From positions 2,294,001-2,358,000 of the forward strand of contig NZ_CP101456.1 in the NCBI RefSeq assembly GCF_024362485.1: DNA of 64,000 nucleotides, read 5' to 3'. Positions 27,495 through 36,700 of the stretch are shown here, piece by piece. Made by a program: the position numbers and the translations under genes. The DNA comes from Natronobeatus ordinarius. Its GTDB lineage: Archaea > Halobacteriota > Halobacteria > Halobacteriales > Natrialbaceae. The notes under the pieces were generated by a model. The model saw only the letters and a list, made by a program, of their open reading frames with translations, did no database searches and was not told where the DNA came from. Numbering within the stretch: position 1 is the stretch's first letter; each line of letters starts with the position of its first letter.

Positions 27495-27879
27495 TCGGTT
27501 CACCCTCCACGAGCGTGTAGCCGCCGTGGCGTCCGCTGTATCGAATTCGATTGGCCGACTGGAGTTCCCCGAGTGTGTCGTCCAGTCGCGACTCGACGTC
27601 GTCTGTCACTGCCTCGAGGAGTTCCTCCCACGAATACGTGTCAGCGGCGAGTAACTCGAGGACCTGTGTTTCGAGGGCGTTACCCCCAGGGGTTGCGTCC
27701 GAAGAATCGGGTTCCTCGTGACCGGTTTCGAACCCCCGTCGTCCGGCTTGTACCATGGCACGAACGAACTCGCTGAGGCTCATCTCGAGCTCGTCGGCGT
27801 GATCTTTCCACGCTGCCTTCTGGTACGCCGGGACGTACGCCCTGACAGATGTGTTAGATGTGTCGCGAGACTCTCCCAT
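27484..27879 (-). CDS. Haloarchaeal protein with RHH-like N-terminus, partner of the recombinase
   Basis: A 131-residue protein. The N-terminal half resembles a ribbon-helix-helix segment (SVRAYVPAYQKAAWKDHADE, LEMSLSEFVRAMVQAGRRG); the C-terminal half resembles a small winged helix (DTYSWEELLEAVTDDVESRL, ANRIRYSGRHGGYTLVE). I recall this family (DUF5805) as commonly sitting just upstream of a recombinase in haloarchaea, overlapping it as here. A role as accessory DNA-binding factor or regulator of the recombinase is inference from the arrangement. Confidence 0.75.
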   Translation of the reverse strand: MGESRDTSNTSVRAYVPAYQKAAWKDHADELEMSLSEFVRAMVQAGRRGFETGHEEPDSSDATPGGNALETQVLELLAADTYSWEELLEAVTDDVESRLDDTLGELQSANRIRYSGRHGGYTLVEGEPNGD

Positions 27880-30353
27880 ATCGAAGCGCTCTCGCGGCCG
27901 GACCTTCAATCTATCCCTACATTCAGATTAAGATCCTAATGTTGACTGGCGTATCTGTTTTGCTGGCAGTAATGGGGATTCTAGTGGAGATTAAATATGT
28001 AGTGTGGACGTAGTTTAGGATTAAAAACAGAGAGGAATAAGTACGTCAGTCAAGATTTGGGGCTTTCGGGTAGCGACACTGTGCGTGCTCAGAGCGGGCA
28101 AACGCTACTCGAATCAGGATCACTTCGACGACAGGTTCCCCCAAGCTGATCGCACTCGCCGAATACAGCAGCCGTTCGCTCACGCGGTATAATCCACACC
28201 AATTGATACGATTGGCGAGTAACCGACGAGAGACGACACGATCACACACCAGTCAGCAACCCTCGAAGCGGCTTCCAACGTGCCACAGATTCGTTTCCCA
28301 GCAGCGTTTACCGACGATTCTTCGACAGTTGGCCGGACGCCGATCCCGGTTGGCTCCCGTCAGTCTGTTCACCGGCGATGTACCGGCGTTCGGATTGACG
28401 ACAGCTCATAGAACGTCGGGGTAAACTCTCCAGGGCTTGTCCTCGAGCACATTCACGACGGGAACGTCCCGTCGGATGCGCAGCGAGAGCCGTGTCGGTA
28501 CGACCGAGAAACAGGTTCGCGCTGCCGAACGTGTCTGATTGAGGGTCGTATTCGAGAGACTCGGCGACGCGGATTCGGCGGCCGCACGATAGAACATAGC
28601 CACGGGTACCGACGTGAGACCTTCGCAGTCGCCGGGCGACGATACGATCCGCGCTCAACCGACCGATATAGCGGAGGAGATCAGCACGCAATCGAAGTAG
28701 GTGACGCCAGATGCACTGGCGCCACTTCGGGGAGTGGGGTGAATGTCGATCAGGACGGAACCCACCGCTCTGTACGTGGGCTACGTCCGGGCCGAGGCGA
28801 GCGGCTCGCTCGGTCTCGACTCCGGCTGGATCGTTCTCCGCTAGCGAGTCGAACCAGCTGGACGACCGCCATCACGAGGGATGACGAACCCAGCGTTCCA
28901 CCATGGCGAGCTGTGATCGACGAGTCGCTCGAGTACTATTGGTATCGAGTTCCACGCTGCCCGTCGCGCAATGACTGAGTTCGTACTGGCAGTTGGGGGC
29001 CGTCTGTGACGGCCGGATCCCTGGGTGAAACGGCCTGTGACGGCCGTGGATCGCGAGCCGCCTGTGTCCATGGGAATCCATGCCCTACGGCCCTGGAGTC
29101 GCCTGTGGGCGGTCTGTCGCTCTGAGACAGTACACTTGGCTTCGGTCTTCGGACCCGGCTACCGACGTTCGTGAGGGCACCTGTGAACCGAGATACAGCC
29201 ACTGGTACTGACTCGAGGGAGGAGTCGAGGCACCCGGTATCCGGGTGTGTTCTCGGTGGACCGCACCAGTGTCCCGTGGCTCTCGACGGATCGACGTCGT
29301 CTTCGTTCGGGAGCTGCTGCTCGATCGACGGGCCGATAATCGAGACTCGAGTTGCGAAATCGAGTCGAACTCAGGTAGATTCCGAGTAGGCGCACGGGTC
29401 GGGTAATCGGCCGTCGTCGACCGAGCTCCCTCTTTCGTCCAGGATGGGCGACGAAGTGAACACCGGTGTTGCAAGTTCTGGCCGCCGGTCCGCCGAACGC
29501 AGCAGGAGAGCGTCGGTCTACGGGCCCAGCCGGCACCTCGATTGCCTGTCGACGACCTGCCGTGGCGCCCGGTTCCTGCACGGTTCGTTCGACGCGTTTC
29601 CATGCAGGCTCTGTCAGTGAGAACGTCGTTCATCGTCGACTTCGACATCCGCTCGAGGAAGTCGAAAACGGATTCGGAGACTGTCGATCGTGGCGTTCGA
29701 TATCGGTTCGAACGACCGAGCCTGTTCACTCTCCACCTCGTAAATCAAATAACGCTATATCTAATCGGCCGGGTGTGGCCCCACCAGATTCCGTGGACGA
29801 CAAGGCAGTCCTGCCGCACACGAGGTCACAGGCCGGAGAGAGCCGAATAGTCGGTCGATACGTGCTCGAGTTTGTGAGACGATAACTGGGTGTGTTGGCA
29901 CACGAAAAACAGCATTCGACGCGCCGGTCTGGCCGAGACGACGGCCACTGCAGTAGGTCACCCTCGACGGAATTTCAAATGCTCGAGAAATTCAACCACT
30001 CGAATTTCTCGAACGGGCCGTTCGAGCCAGTAGATCCAGTCACCGAGTATGGAGAACCAACCGAACTGAACGTTGCGTTTAACAATGTTTCTTTTCCCCC
30101 AACCAGTGGGGCATGACCGATCCTCGCGTCCGGTTCACCGCCGCTGCATCCGCCGCCCGGCGGGAGTACGGGCGGTACCTCCTTCAGCGGTCACGAGCGT
30201 TTCGGGAGACCTGTCCAGGGTACACCCAGACGGTGCCGTTAGCCGGGAGCGTCATTTCCTGCTGCAACGGTCCGTCGTCTGAAGACGTACGATTGCCGAC
30301 GACGCGTAACACCGACCGCACCGCCGCCGACTATCTCCTTCGCCTTCACGACG
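27880..30353. other. About 2.5 kb without a credible gene; short palindromes
   Basis: Many open frames exist here but all are Arg/Ser-rich and lack domain features, unlike the acidic proteins on either side. Structures seen: GGCCGTCTGTGACGGCC, a perfect 7-base-arm hairpin at 28998-29014; a second, CGGCCTGTGACGGCCG, at 29031-29046; and several further CCTGTG-containing segments to about 29,185. AT-rich patches at ~27,910-28,030 and 29,735-29,765 look promoter-like. The stretch may be decayed mobile DNA left beside the recombinase. I cannot identify any parent gene. Confidence 0.5.
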
Positions 30354-31067
30354 ATGCCTGAACTCGCCTCCCTCGGCCGGTTGCGCTACACGTTCGAAGA
30401 GTACGAGCAGCTGCTCACCTCACTACTCGAGGACGGCTACACGTTCACCGACTTTTCGTCGCTCGAGTCGAACGAGATCGTCCTTCGCCACGACGTCGAT
30501 CTCTCGCCGATGCGGGCGCTCGAGATGGCCCGGATCGAAGCCTCCCTCGGCGTCCAATCGACGTACTGCGTGCTCCTGACGACGCCGGTGTACAACTTAC
30601 TCGAGGTCGACCACGTGAACGCACTCAGCGAAATCGTTGCGTTAGGTCACGACGTTGCCCTTCACTTCGATACGCACCACTACTGGAGCAGTCGCCCGAA
30701 CGTGGACGAACTCAGCACTCGGGTGCGTGCCGAATGCGACGTCATCGGCCAGTTGATCGGTGACGAGGTCGACGTCGTGTCTTTCCATCGGCCGCCGTCG
30801 TGGGTGCTCGACGTCGACTTCGACGGATTCGTGAACACGTATGGGCCACAGTTTTTCAGCGAGACGACGTACGTTTCGGACTCGAGTCAGAAGTGGCGGG
30901 CCGAGTCACCGTTCCCTGACAGTCGACCCGATCACCTGCAGTTGCTCGTCCATCCGGGGCTGTGGGGGCCAAACCCACGGCGGATGGACGACATCCTCGC
31001 GGAACTCGCCGTCGAACGGTACGCGGACGTCGACGCGTACCTCGACCCGATGGAGTCGAAAGCCTGA
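30354..31067 (+). CDS. NodB-like polysaccharide deacetylase family protein
   Basis: A 237-residue protein with polysaccharide-deacetylase features: RHDVDLSPMRALEMARIEAS gives the Asp of the metal-binding motif 1, HDVALHFDTHHYW supplies the H-x-x-x-H of motif 2, and VSFHRPPSWVLD and LLVHPGLWGP resemble the later loops. The family hydrolyses N- or O-linked acyl groups of sugars using a divalent metal. The protein is shorter than full-length members but the motifs are complete. Its sugar substrate is unknown; enzymes of this type in haloarchaea often sit in surface glycan loci, but no glycan cluster surrounds this copy. Confidence 0.78.
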   Translation: MPELASLGRLRYTFEEYEQLLTSLLEDGYTFTDFSSLESNEIVLRHDVDLSPMRALEMARIEASLGVQSTYCVLLTTPVYNLLEVDHVNALSEIVALGHDVALHFDTHHYWSSRPNVDELSTRVRAECDVIGQLIGDEVDVVSFHRPPSWVLDVDFDGFVNTYGPQFFSETTYVSDSSQKWRAESPFPDSRPDHLQLLVHPGLWGPNPRRMDDILAELAVERYADVDAYLDPMESKA

Positions 31068-31068
31068 C

Positions 31069-31992
31069 TCACTCGATCGCGAGCGCCGTCTCCGCCCGCG
31101 GTGCGGTGAGCAGCGATCGAACGGCCTCGACCGTCTCGTCGTGTTCGGCCGTGTTCTCCATTAGGACGGTCTCGCTGGGGAACAGTCGATCACCGAGTAC
31201 GAGTCCGTGTTCGCGTGCGGTCGAGCCGGTCACCGTCAGGTAGACGCCCACCCCGGCGTCGGCGATGGCCGCTTCCTCCTCGAGATCCGCTGACGGATAC
31301 TGGAAGGTTACCCCGTCGAGCACCTGGGTTCCGAGGACGGCCTGGACAAGCCGTTCGTACCGCGGCGCGATACAGAGCGAGCCGGTGTACGTCTCGAGAA
31401 ACGCTCGGTCGATCGCCTCCGACGGTGGTGCGACCTCGGGAGTCGCCATCAGCGTGTGATACACCGTGTCCCCGAGCCCAGTCACGACCCGAACGTCGGT
31501 ATCGGCGGGGTCGATCCGGGCGTTGACGTCCTCGATCCGACCGAGCGGTTCGGGACGGAGCGTGACGACCTCCTCGAGAACGAGATCTGCGCTGTCGAAC
31601 CCGAGGGCGAACTCGTGGGTTCTGAGAGCGCGAAACGGCTCCTCGCGACCGACGAGCTGAATCGCGCTCCCATCCGGGACCCCGTCGACGTCGTCGAGCG
31701 GTATCGTCACGCTGTCGAACACGATGCGGCGAGGCTTCCCGTCGCGGTCGTCACGAACGAGCGTGTACTCAGGGCCCATCGGCTCCTCGACGGTGCTGTA
31801 GGCAGCGAGACGATGGTAGACGTCAGCAGTGTCGGCCTCGAGAGCTCCTTTCGTGACGGCCTTCTCGTGACGCAACGTCGAGATGACGTCGTCCGCGAGG
31901 TCGGTGACGTCGAGCCGGCGTGCCAGTCGATCGAGCACGGACTCGAGCGGGCGTCCCTTCCGTGGGACAGCTATCGGAATCGTCTCGCCCAT
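31069..31992 (-). CDS. HisG-like protein (ATP phosphoribosyltransferase paralogue)
   Basis: A 307-residue protein. The N-terminus IPIAVPRKGRPLESVLDRLA resembles the HisG opening (IAVPxKGRL), and the segment AGVGVYLTVTGSTAREHGLV resembles the HisG phosphate-binding loop (VDIxxTGxTLRENGL). The middle is strongly divergent and has no clear active-site conservation, so it may not make phosphoribosyl-ATP. Histidine genes are not nearby. I regard it as a HisG-fold paralogue of unknown function. It follows the coiled-coil gene on the same strand after 58 bases, so the two are probably co-transcribed. Confidence 0.6.
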   Translation of the reverse strand: MGETIPIAVPRKGRPLESVLDRLARRLDVTDLADDVISTLRHEKAVTKGALEADTADVYHRLAAYSTVEEPMGPEYTLVRDDRDGKPRRIVFDSVTIPLDDVDGVPDGSAIQLVGREEPFRALRTHEFALGFDSADLVLEEVVTLRPEPLGRIEDVNARIDPADTDVRVVTGLGDTVYHTLMATPEVAPPSEAIDRAFLETYTGSLCIAPRYERLVQAVLGTQVLDGVTFQYPSADLEEEAAIADAGVGVYLTVTGSTAREHGLVLGDRLFPSETVLMENTAEHDETVEAVRSLLTAPRAETALAIE

Positions 31993-32050
31993 CGGTCACC
32001 CCTCGATGGCCGACGGGTAAACGGGTTACGTTTTCGAACTCGGCGACCGT

Positions 32051-33814
32051 TCAGTTCGAGAACATCGAGCCGAGCTGGTCACGCCACGCCTGGATCTCGT
32101 CGACGTCCTCGCGGACCGCCTCGAGGTCTTCTTCGAGGTCGTCGACCGACTCTTCGAGGTCGTCGACCGACTCTTCGAGGTCGTCGACCGTCTCATCGAC
32201 GGATTCGAGATCGTCGACGGCCTCGTCGAGTTCCGAGGTGACGGACAGCAGGTCCTCGTCGACGTCGTCGAGTCGTTCGTCGGTTGCTTCGAGATCGGAC
32301 ACAACGGCGTCGACGCTCGAGTCGAGTTCGTCGACGCGTCCGTCGACGGTCTCGACGTTCGACTCGGTCGCATCGAGTCGGCCGGCCATCGACTCGAGGT
32401 CGTCCTCGAACGACGCCAGTTCGGCTTTGAACTCCTGGATGAGCTGCTCGCCAGTCCCGTTCTCGTCGAGGAACTCCTCGAGTGCGGCGGTGTACGCCGT
32501 GACTTCTTCGACGCGCGACTGGAGGTGGTCGACCTTTGCGACCTCGCTCGGCTTCGGCTCGAGATCGAGAGCCGAGCGAAGGACGTCGAGGTCGTCGTCC
32601 TCGAGCGTCCCCTCTCGGAGTTCGGTGGCGAGTCGAGCACCGACGGAGTCGAGCGTCGCGACAGGTGCTGGTTCGTCAGCCTCGACGGAGACGTCGGTCT
32701 CGGTTTGGGTGGGCTCCTCGTCAGCGTCGTCCTCGTCCGACTCCTCAGCCAGGGCGTCATCGTCGTCGACGGCTTCATCCTCTTCGTCCGTCTCTTCGAC
32801 ATCGTCGACGACCTTGTCTGCCTCGTCTTCAGCGTCTTCGTCCGTCTCTTCGACGTTCTCGTCCGTCTCTTCGACGTTCTCGTCCGTGTCCTCGACGTCG
32901 TCGACTACTTCGGCGTCTTCGGCGTCTTCGTCCTCGATGGCCTCGGCTTCGTCCTCGTCCGTTTCTTCGACCGCCTCCTCGAGTTCAGACGTTGTACTGT
33001 CGGCTGCTTCGTCGTCTTCGCCATCGCCGTCGCCTTCGTCGTCGAGGTCGAGTTCGAGGTCGCCGTCTTCGTCGTCTGCACTGTCCGCCTGGTCGACGGC
33101 TTCCGCCGCAGCCTCGAGGTCGAGTTCGATCGCCGGGCCTTCGTCGTCCTCGTCGTCGGTGTCGGGAAGTTCGTCCTCGCCAAATCCGAGCTCGATGTCC
33201 GGCACGTCGTCGTCTGTAGCGTCAGGGTCGGTCACGTCGACCTCGTCGAGATCGACGTCACCGAGGTCCAGGTCGAGCTCGAGATCGCCATCCTCGTCGT
33301 CCTCATCGTCTTCGAGTCCGGGTACGGCGTCGGAGTCGCCGGAGATCATGTCCTTGACGACCTGGTTTCGATCGTCCGAGACGATGTCGTCGATCGTCGC
33401 ATCGTCGACCGCTTCACTGTCCGACTCAGATGCGACCGACGAGACGTCTGTGCGGACGTCCTGGATCGTCGGTTCGACCAGGAACGCTGCGGCTTCGTCC
33501 TCGTCGTCGATACGGATGCCGTAGACGGTGACGAGCGATTCGTCCGGTTCGATCGTCCCGGCGAACTCGACGTGGTTGTCCTGGAAGGCCGTCCACGCGT
33601 CGCTGTGGTACTCGGGATGGAACCCGACGTTGTCCATCGGGAACGACTCCGGGATCGGTTCGACCATCCGGAACGAGACCTCGCTGTCGTGTGTCGACTC
33701 GATCTCGAACCGGATTGCTGGAACAGGAAACTCATCGGGTGTGAACGACTTCCGGATCGTCAACCCGTCAGCGCTCACTTCGATGACGTCGTCCGTACTG
33801 GCGGTGCTGCTCAT
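32051..33814 (-). CDS. Acidic coiled-coil protein with N-terminal globular domain
   Basis: A 587-residue protein in three parts. Residues ~1-120 are a globular beta-rich domain (VIEVSADGLTIRKSFTPDEF, PAIRFEIESTHDSEVSFRMV). Residues ~150-390 are a long, almost purely acidic low-complexity stretch. Residues ~400-570 form a continuous coiled coil with heptads such as VDDLEESVDDLEESVDDLEE, ending WRDQLGSMFSN. Adjacent 21-base near-repeats encode the heptads (32129-32191) and an ENVEETD pair (~32,840-32,885). The architecture suggests a filament- or scaffold-forming protein; no function is known to me. It precedes the HisG-like gene on the same strand. Confidence 0.7.
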   Translation of the reverse strand: MSSTASTDDVIEVSADGLTIRKSFTPDEFPVPAIRFEIESTHDSEVSFRMVEPIPESFPMDNVGFHPEYHSDAWTAFQDNHVEFAGTIEPDESLVTVYGIRIDDEDEAAAFLVEPTIQDVRTDVSSVASESDSEAVDDATIDDIVSDDRNQVVKDMISGDSDAVPGLEDDEDDEDGDLELDLDLGDVDLDEVDVTDPDATDDDVPDIELGFGEDELPDTDDEDDEGPAIELDLEAAAEAVDQADSADDEDGDLELDLDDEGDGDGEDDEAADSTTSELEEAVEETDEDEAEAIEDEDAEDAEVVDDVEDTDENVEETDENVEETDEDAEDEADKVVDDVEETDEEDEAVDDDDALAEESDEDDADEEPTQTETDVSVEADEPAPVATLDSVGARLATELREGTLEDDDLDVLRSALDLEPKPSEVAKVDHLQSRVEEVTAYTAALEEFLDENGTGEQLIQEFKAELASFEDDLESMAGRLDATESNVETVDGRVDELDSSVDAVVSDLEATDERLDDVDEDLLSVTSELDEAVDDLESVDETVDDLEESVDDLEESVDDLEEDLEAVREDVDEIQAWRDQLGSMFSN

Positions 33815-33915
33815 GAGACCAACGTTAAGTGAGCATTACCATAAATGGACCGGGAGTTTCAGGCGCGACGACAATCGGCCGAACTGACTGACGGAGAGCG
33901 GTCGTCTCTCGCAGG

Positions 33916-34755
33916 TCAGAGCTCGATTTGGTCGCCGATCTCGACGAGCTCGAGCCGTCGCGGATACTCGAAACTCGCCGCGTGGTGGTGCAGCGCTTTC
34001 GGATCGGCGGTCAACCCCCGCCACATGTCCCAGTGGCTCGGCAGCAGCCGCTCGAGGCCCAGCGCGGCGGCGGCCTCGACGACCTGGTTCTCGTCGTTGT
34101 ACCACCGCGTCCGTTTGGGCTCCCGGGTCTGCTTGTCGGGGATCATCCCGACGGTGCCGAAGGCGAGGACTCCCAGGTCGATGTCGTACTCGGAACCGAT
34201 GCGCTCGAACGCCTCGGACGGCTTCGTATCGCCGCCGTGAAAGAACGTCCCGGCGTCGTGCTCGACGACGTAGCTCACCGGATGGGTCGCGTCGGGGTCG
34301 TTCGCGGCCTCGACGTGGACCGTGAACTCGCCGAGCTCAAAGCGATCGCCCTCGTTGACTTCCTCAAACTGCTCGTCGTCGACGGACCACTCGTCGGTCC
34401 AGGCTTCTTCCTCGAGGGCGACCGCGAGGCTGTCGTCGGGTGCGTAGAACGTCGCGTCCGTCCGTTCGAGGATAGGTGCCTGGCTCGGCCCGTGGACGTG
34501 GTCGGTGTGTTCGTGCGTCGCGAGGATCGCGTCGGCCTCGGCGACGTCCGCGGGGTCGAACGGCACGGGGATCATCCGGACGGTTCGCGGTGGATCGCCC
34601 AGGCCGACGTAGGGATCGATGAAGATCGTCGTCCCCTCGTTCCCCTTGAGGACGAAGCCGTTACAGCCGAGATACCAGATTGCGACCCCGTCGGGGTCGG
34701 CCGATTCGATCGCACGCGGGAGCCAGTCTCCCCAGTCGCTCGTGATCGTAGGCAT
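33916..34755 (-). CDS. Metallo-beta-lactamase-fold hydrolase, UlaG-like
   Basis: A 279-residue cytosolic enzyme. The metal motif THEHTDHVHGP (H-x-H-x-D-H) is near residue 80; later ligands appear in GTFFHGGDTKPSEAFERIG and LLPSHWDMWRG. The overall pattern resembles the L-ascorbate-6-phosphate lactonase group (UlaG), so a phosphorylated lactone or ester is a reasonable substrate class, but nothing here fixes it. It starts MPTITSDWGDWLPRAIESAD and stands between the acidic coiled-coil gene and mfnA on the same strand, with gaps of over 60 bases, so it is probably monocistronic. Confidence 0.85.
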   Translation of the reverse strand: MPTITSDWGDWLPRAIESADPDGVAIWYLGCNGFVLKGNEGTTIFIDPYVGLGDPPRTVRMIPVPFDPADVAEADAILATHEHTDHVHGPSQAPILERTDATFYAPDDSLAVALEEEAWTDEWSVDDEQFEEVNEGDRFELGEFTVHVEAANDPDATHPVSYVVEHDAGTFFHGGDTKPSEAFERIGSEYDIDLGVLAFGTVGMIPDKQTREPKRTRWYNDENQVVEAAAALGLERLLPSHWDMWRGLTADPKALHHHAASFEYPRRLELVEIGDQIEL

Positions 34756-34820
34756 ACCCTCGAGTGAGCGAGGCTCACCGGTAAGTGTTGTCGTTCGAGT
34801 CGAGTCGATCGCTCAAGCTC

Positions 34821-35903
34821 CTAACCGTCGTTCGCGACCGGAGCCGCGTGAGTGGCGAGGCGGTCGAGGTCGGCGACGAACTCCTCGAGCGTCGCCCGGG
34901 TGACGTGGGGCATGCAGACGATCCGCATCTCGCCCGCGCCGGTGCGCGAGAGACGCCACCCCGCCTCGCGAAGCGCCTCGAACAGCCGGTCGGAGACCGA
35001 CGCCGCCACGATGGGGAGGTCGGGTTCGACCACGTCGAAGCCGCGGTCGGCGAGTGCGTCGGCGAGCCACTCGGCGTTCGCTCGAGCGCGGTGGTACTGG
35101 GCGTGGTAGCCGCCGGGCCAGAGTTCCTCCATCGCGGCGACGGCGCTCGCGACGCCCGCTCCCGATCGGGTGCCAGTGAGCGTCGCCTGGGAGGTCGACT
35201 CGAGGTAGGGGGTGTCGACGGCGAGTTCGTCGAGCAGTTCGGCCTCACGGACGAGTAACCCACCTGCAGGGATCGCCGCCTGCCCCATCTTGTGAGGATC
35301 GATGGTCATGGTATCGACGGGCGCGTGGGCGAAGTGCCACTCGTGGTCCGTGAAGGGAAGGACGAACCCACCCCAGGCGGCGTCGACGTGGAAGAGGGCG
35401 TCGACCGTCTGCGCGATCGTGCCGAGTTCGGGAATCGGGTCGACGCGGCCGTACTCGGTCGTCCCCGCGACACCGACGACGAGCACGGTGTCCTCGTCGA
35501 CGGCCTCGCGAACGGCCGTGACGTCGGCGCGTCGCTCGTCGCCGACGGGGACGAGGCGCAACTCCACACCGAGGACGTCCGCCGCCTTCTGGAAACTGAA
35601 GTGGCCCGACTCAGAGACGACGACGTTGGGGGTGGTCGTTTCGGACCGGTTGCGGGCGATCCGAACCGCCTGAACGTTCGCCTCCGTGCCGCCGCTCGCG
35701 ACGTAGCCCGATGCGTCCTCGAGCCCCGTGACCTCGCCGAGCAGCGAGATCGCTTCTGCCTCGAGCGCCGCGATCGTCGGGTACGTGGCGGGGTCCCCGG
35801 GGTTGGTCGCCAGAAATCGTTCGGCCGCCTCGCGCGCTGCCGGATGTGGCTCGGTGCACATCGACGACAGGACGCGGCTGAACGACTGTGGCTCGGCTCG
35901 CAT
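34821..35903 (-). CDS. mfnA: MfnA-type tyrosine/aspartate decarboxylase
   Basis: A 360-residue PLP enzyme of group II decarboxylases. The PLP lysine lies in [20 protein letters not shown], with the aspartate that contacts the cofactor nitrogen in [15 protein letters not shown]. Archaeal members decarboxylate tyrosine (methanofuran) or aspartate (beta-alanine for coenzyme A). Haloarchaea make no methanofuran, so the aspartate 1-decarboxylase role in coenzyme A synthesis is the more likely one; this follows from family knowledge. The start [20 protein letters not shown] was chosen because the open frame before it is not family-like. Confidence 0.9.
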   Translation of the reverse strand: MRAEPQSFSRVLSSMCTEPHPAAREAAERFLATNPGDPATYPTIAALEAEAISLLGEVTGLEDASGYVASGGTEANVQAVRIARNRSETTTPNVVVSESGHFSFQKAADVLGVELRLVPVGDERRADVTAVREAVDEDTVLVVGVAGTTEYGRVDPIPELGTIAQTVDALFHVDAAWGGFVLPFTDHEWHFAHAPVDTMTIDPHKMGQAAIPAGGLLVREAELLDELAVDTPYLESTSQATLTGTRSGAGVASAVAAMEELWPGGYHAQYHRARANAEWLADALADRGFDVVEPDLPIVAASVSDRLFEALREAGWRLSRTGAGEMRIVCMPHVTRATLEEFVADLDRLATHAAPVANDG

Positions 35904-36346
35904 AGCAGCTATCGGTGGAAACGAACGTCCGCGATTTAGCCGTTGTGTTCTCGACGCTCGAGACCAGCCAGTTTCGGGCTCATCGGGGTGCAGATCACGG
36001 GACGACCCCGAAGCGTCGAGCAGCGAGCAGTCCGAGCAACCGATTGGACCAGGGTGACACACCTCACACGAAGCTTATACTGTGGGTGGAGACGTCCGAG
36101 GTATGACGATCCCAGACGGACTCGCCCTCGTTCGACGGTAGGCCCGTGCCGCGTTCTGTGTTCCAGTGCGGCCGGACAGCCGTCGATACGGCACTCGCCC
36201 AGCCCGGCCGCACTTCCAGCTCTCTGCGCTCACACCGCGATCGATCCCGGCTTCGGTGTCGGTGACTGGACGGCTTACGACCATCGAGAGCCGATGGCGT
36301 GGCTGCTTGCGGTCGGTTCCAACGACCACCATCACCACGACAGTCC
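35904..36346. other. 443-base stretch without an intact gene; orphan promoter-like start
   Basis: At 36075-36079 TTATA lies 26-28 bases before an ATG at 36103, the usual leaderless arrangement, but the frame from that ATG closes after twelve codons (MTIPDGLALVRR, stop). This looks like the surviving start of a lost gene. The rest holds no convincing gene. Confidence 0.35.
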
Positions 36347-36634
36347 ATGCAACCCGACTACGAGCTACTGCTGCGAGACAGCCAACGAACAGCCCACCGC
36401 GACCGCCTCCGTCGCGAGCCGACGCTCCTCGAGTGGGGCTTCGCCGTCCTGGCGGCCGCCGTGATGAGCAGACTGTGGCTCGCTGACCTCGCCGTCGAAG
36501 CCGCGAGAGTCGCGGTCGACGCTGGCCTCCTGTCGGTGGTCGCCGTCGTCTTCGTGACCGCGGCGACCCTGGCACTCTTGCTGGGTTTCAGCGACCGACT
36601 CGAGTGGGCCACTCTGCGAACCACGGAGCCGTGA
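36347..36634 (+). CDS. Small membrane protein, unknown
   Basis: A 95-residue protein. A charged, Arg-rich N-terminal third (MQPDYELLLRDSQRTAHRDR) is followed by a segment of moderate hydrophobicity (WGFAVLAAAVMSRLWLA) and a clear transmembrane helix (LLSVVAVVFVTAATLALLLG). I do not recognise the family. It converges on ppsA, whose stop lies about 66 bases beyond its end. An upstream in-frame start (36299) is possible but adds Pro/Arg-rich sequence. Confidence 0.5.
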   Translation: MQPDYELLLRDSQRTAHRDRLRREPTLLEWGFAVLAAAVMSRLWLADLAVEAARVAVDAGLLSVVAVVFVTAATLALLLGFSDRLEWATLRTTEP

Positions 36635-36700
36635 ACTCTCGGCTCGAGGAGGGACGACGCCCGCAACTCGAGGTTGAACTGAGCCCGCGACTCGAGGGAG

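Noticed and set aside
29085-29729. 214-codon minus-strand gene with AT-rich DNA and GAGGTGG before its GTG
   Set aside because: The product would be strongly basic, Ser/Arg-rich and domain-free, unlike haloarchaeal proteins, and the region looks like decayed DNA.
30113-30361. 82-codon gene overlapping the start of the deacetylase gene
   Set aside because: Composition is basic and featureless, and the deacetylase frame has its own start; the small TTTAAC before it is not enough.
31069-31992. True histidine-pathway ATP phosphoribosyltransferase
   Set aside because: Only the ends resemble HisG, the middle is diverged and no other his gene is near; it is called a HisG-like paralogue instead.
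32525-33832. 435-codon plus-strand gene over the coiled-coil gene
   Set aside because: It is the antisense reading of a low-complexity acidic sequence, which always gives long open frames in high-GC DNA; the minus-strand protein has a sensible three-part build.
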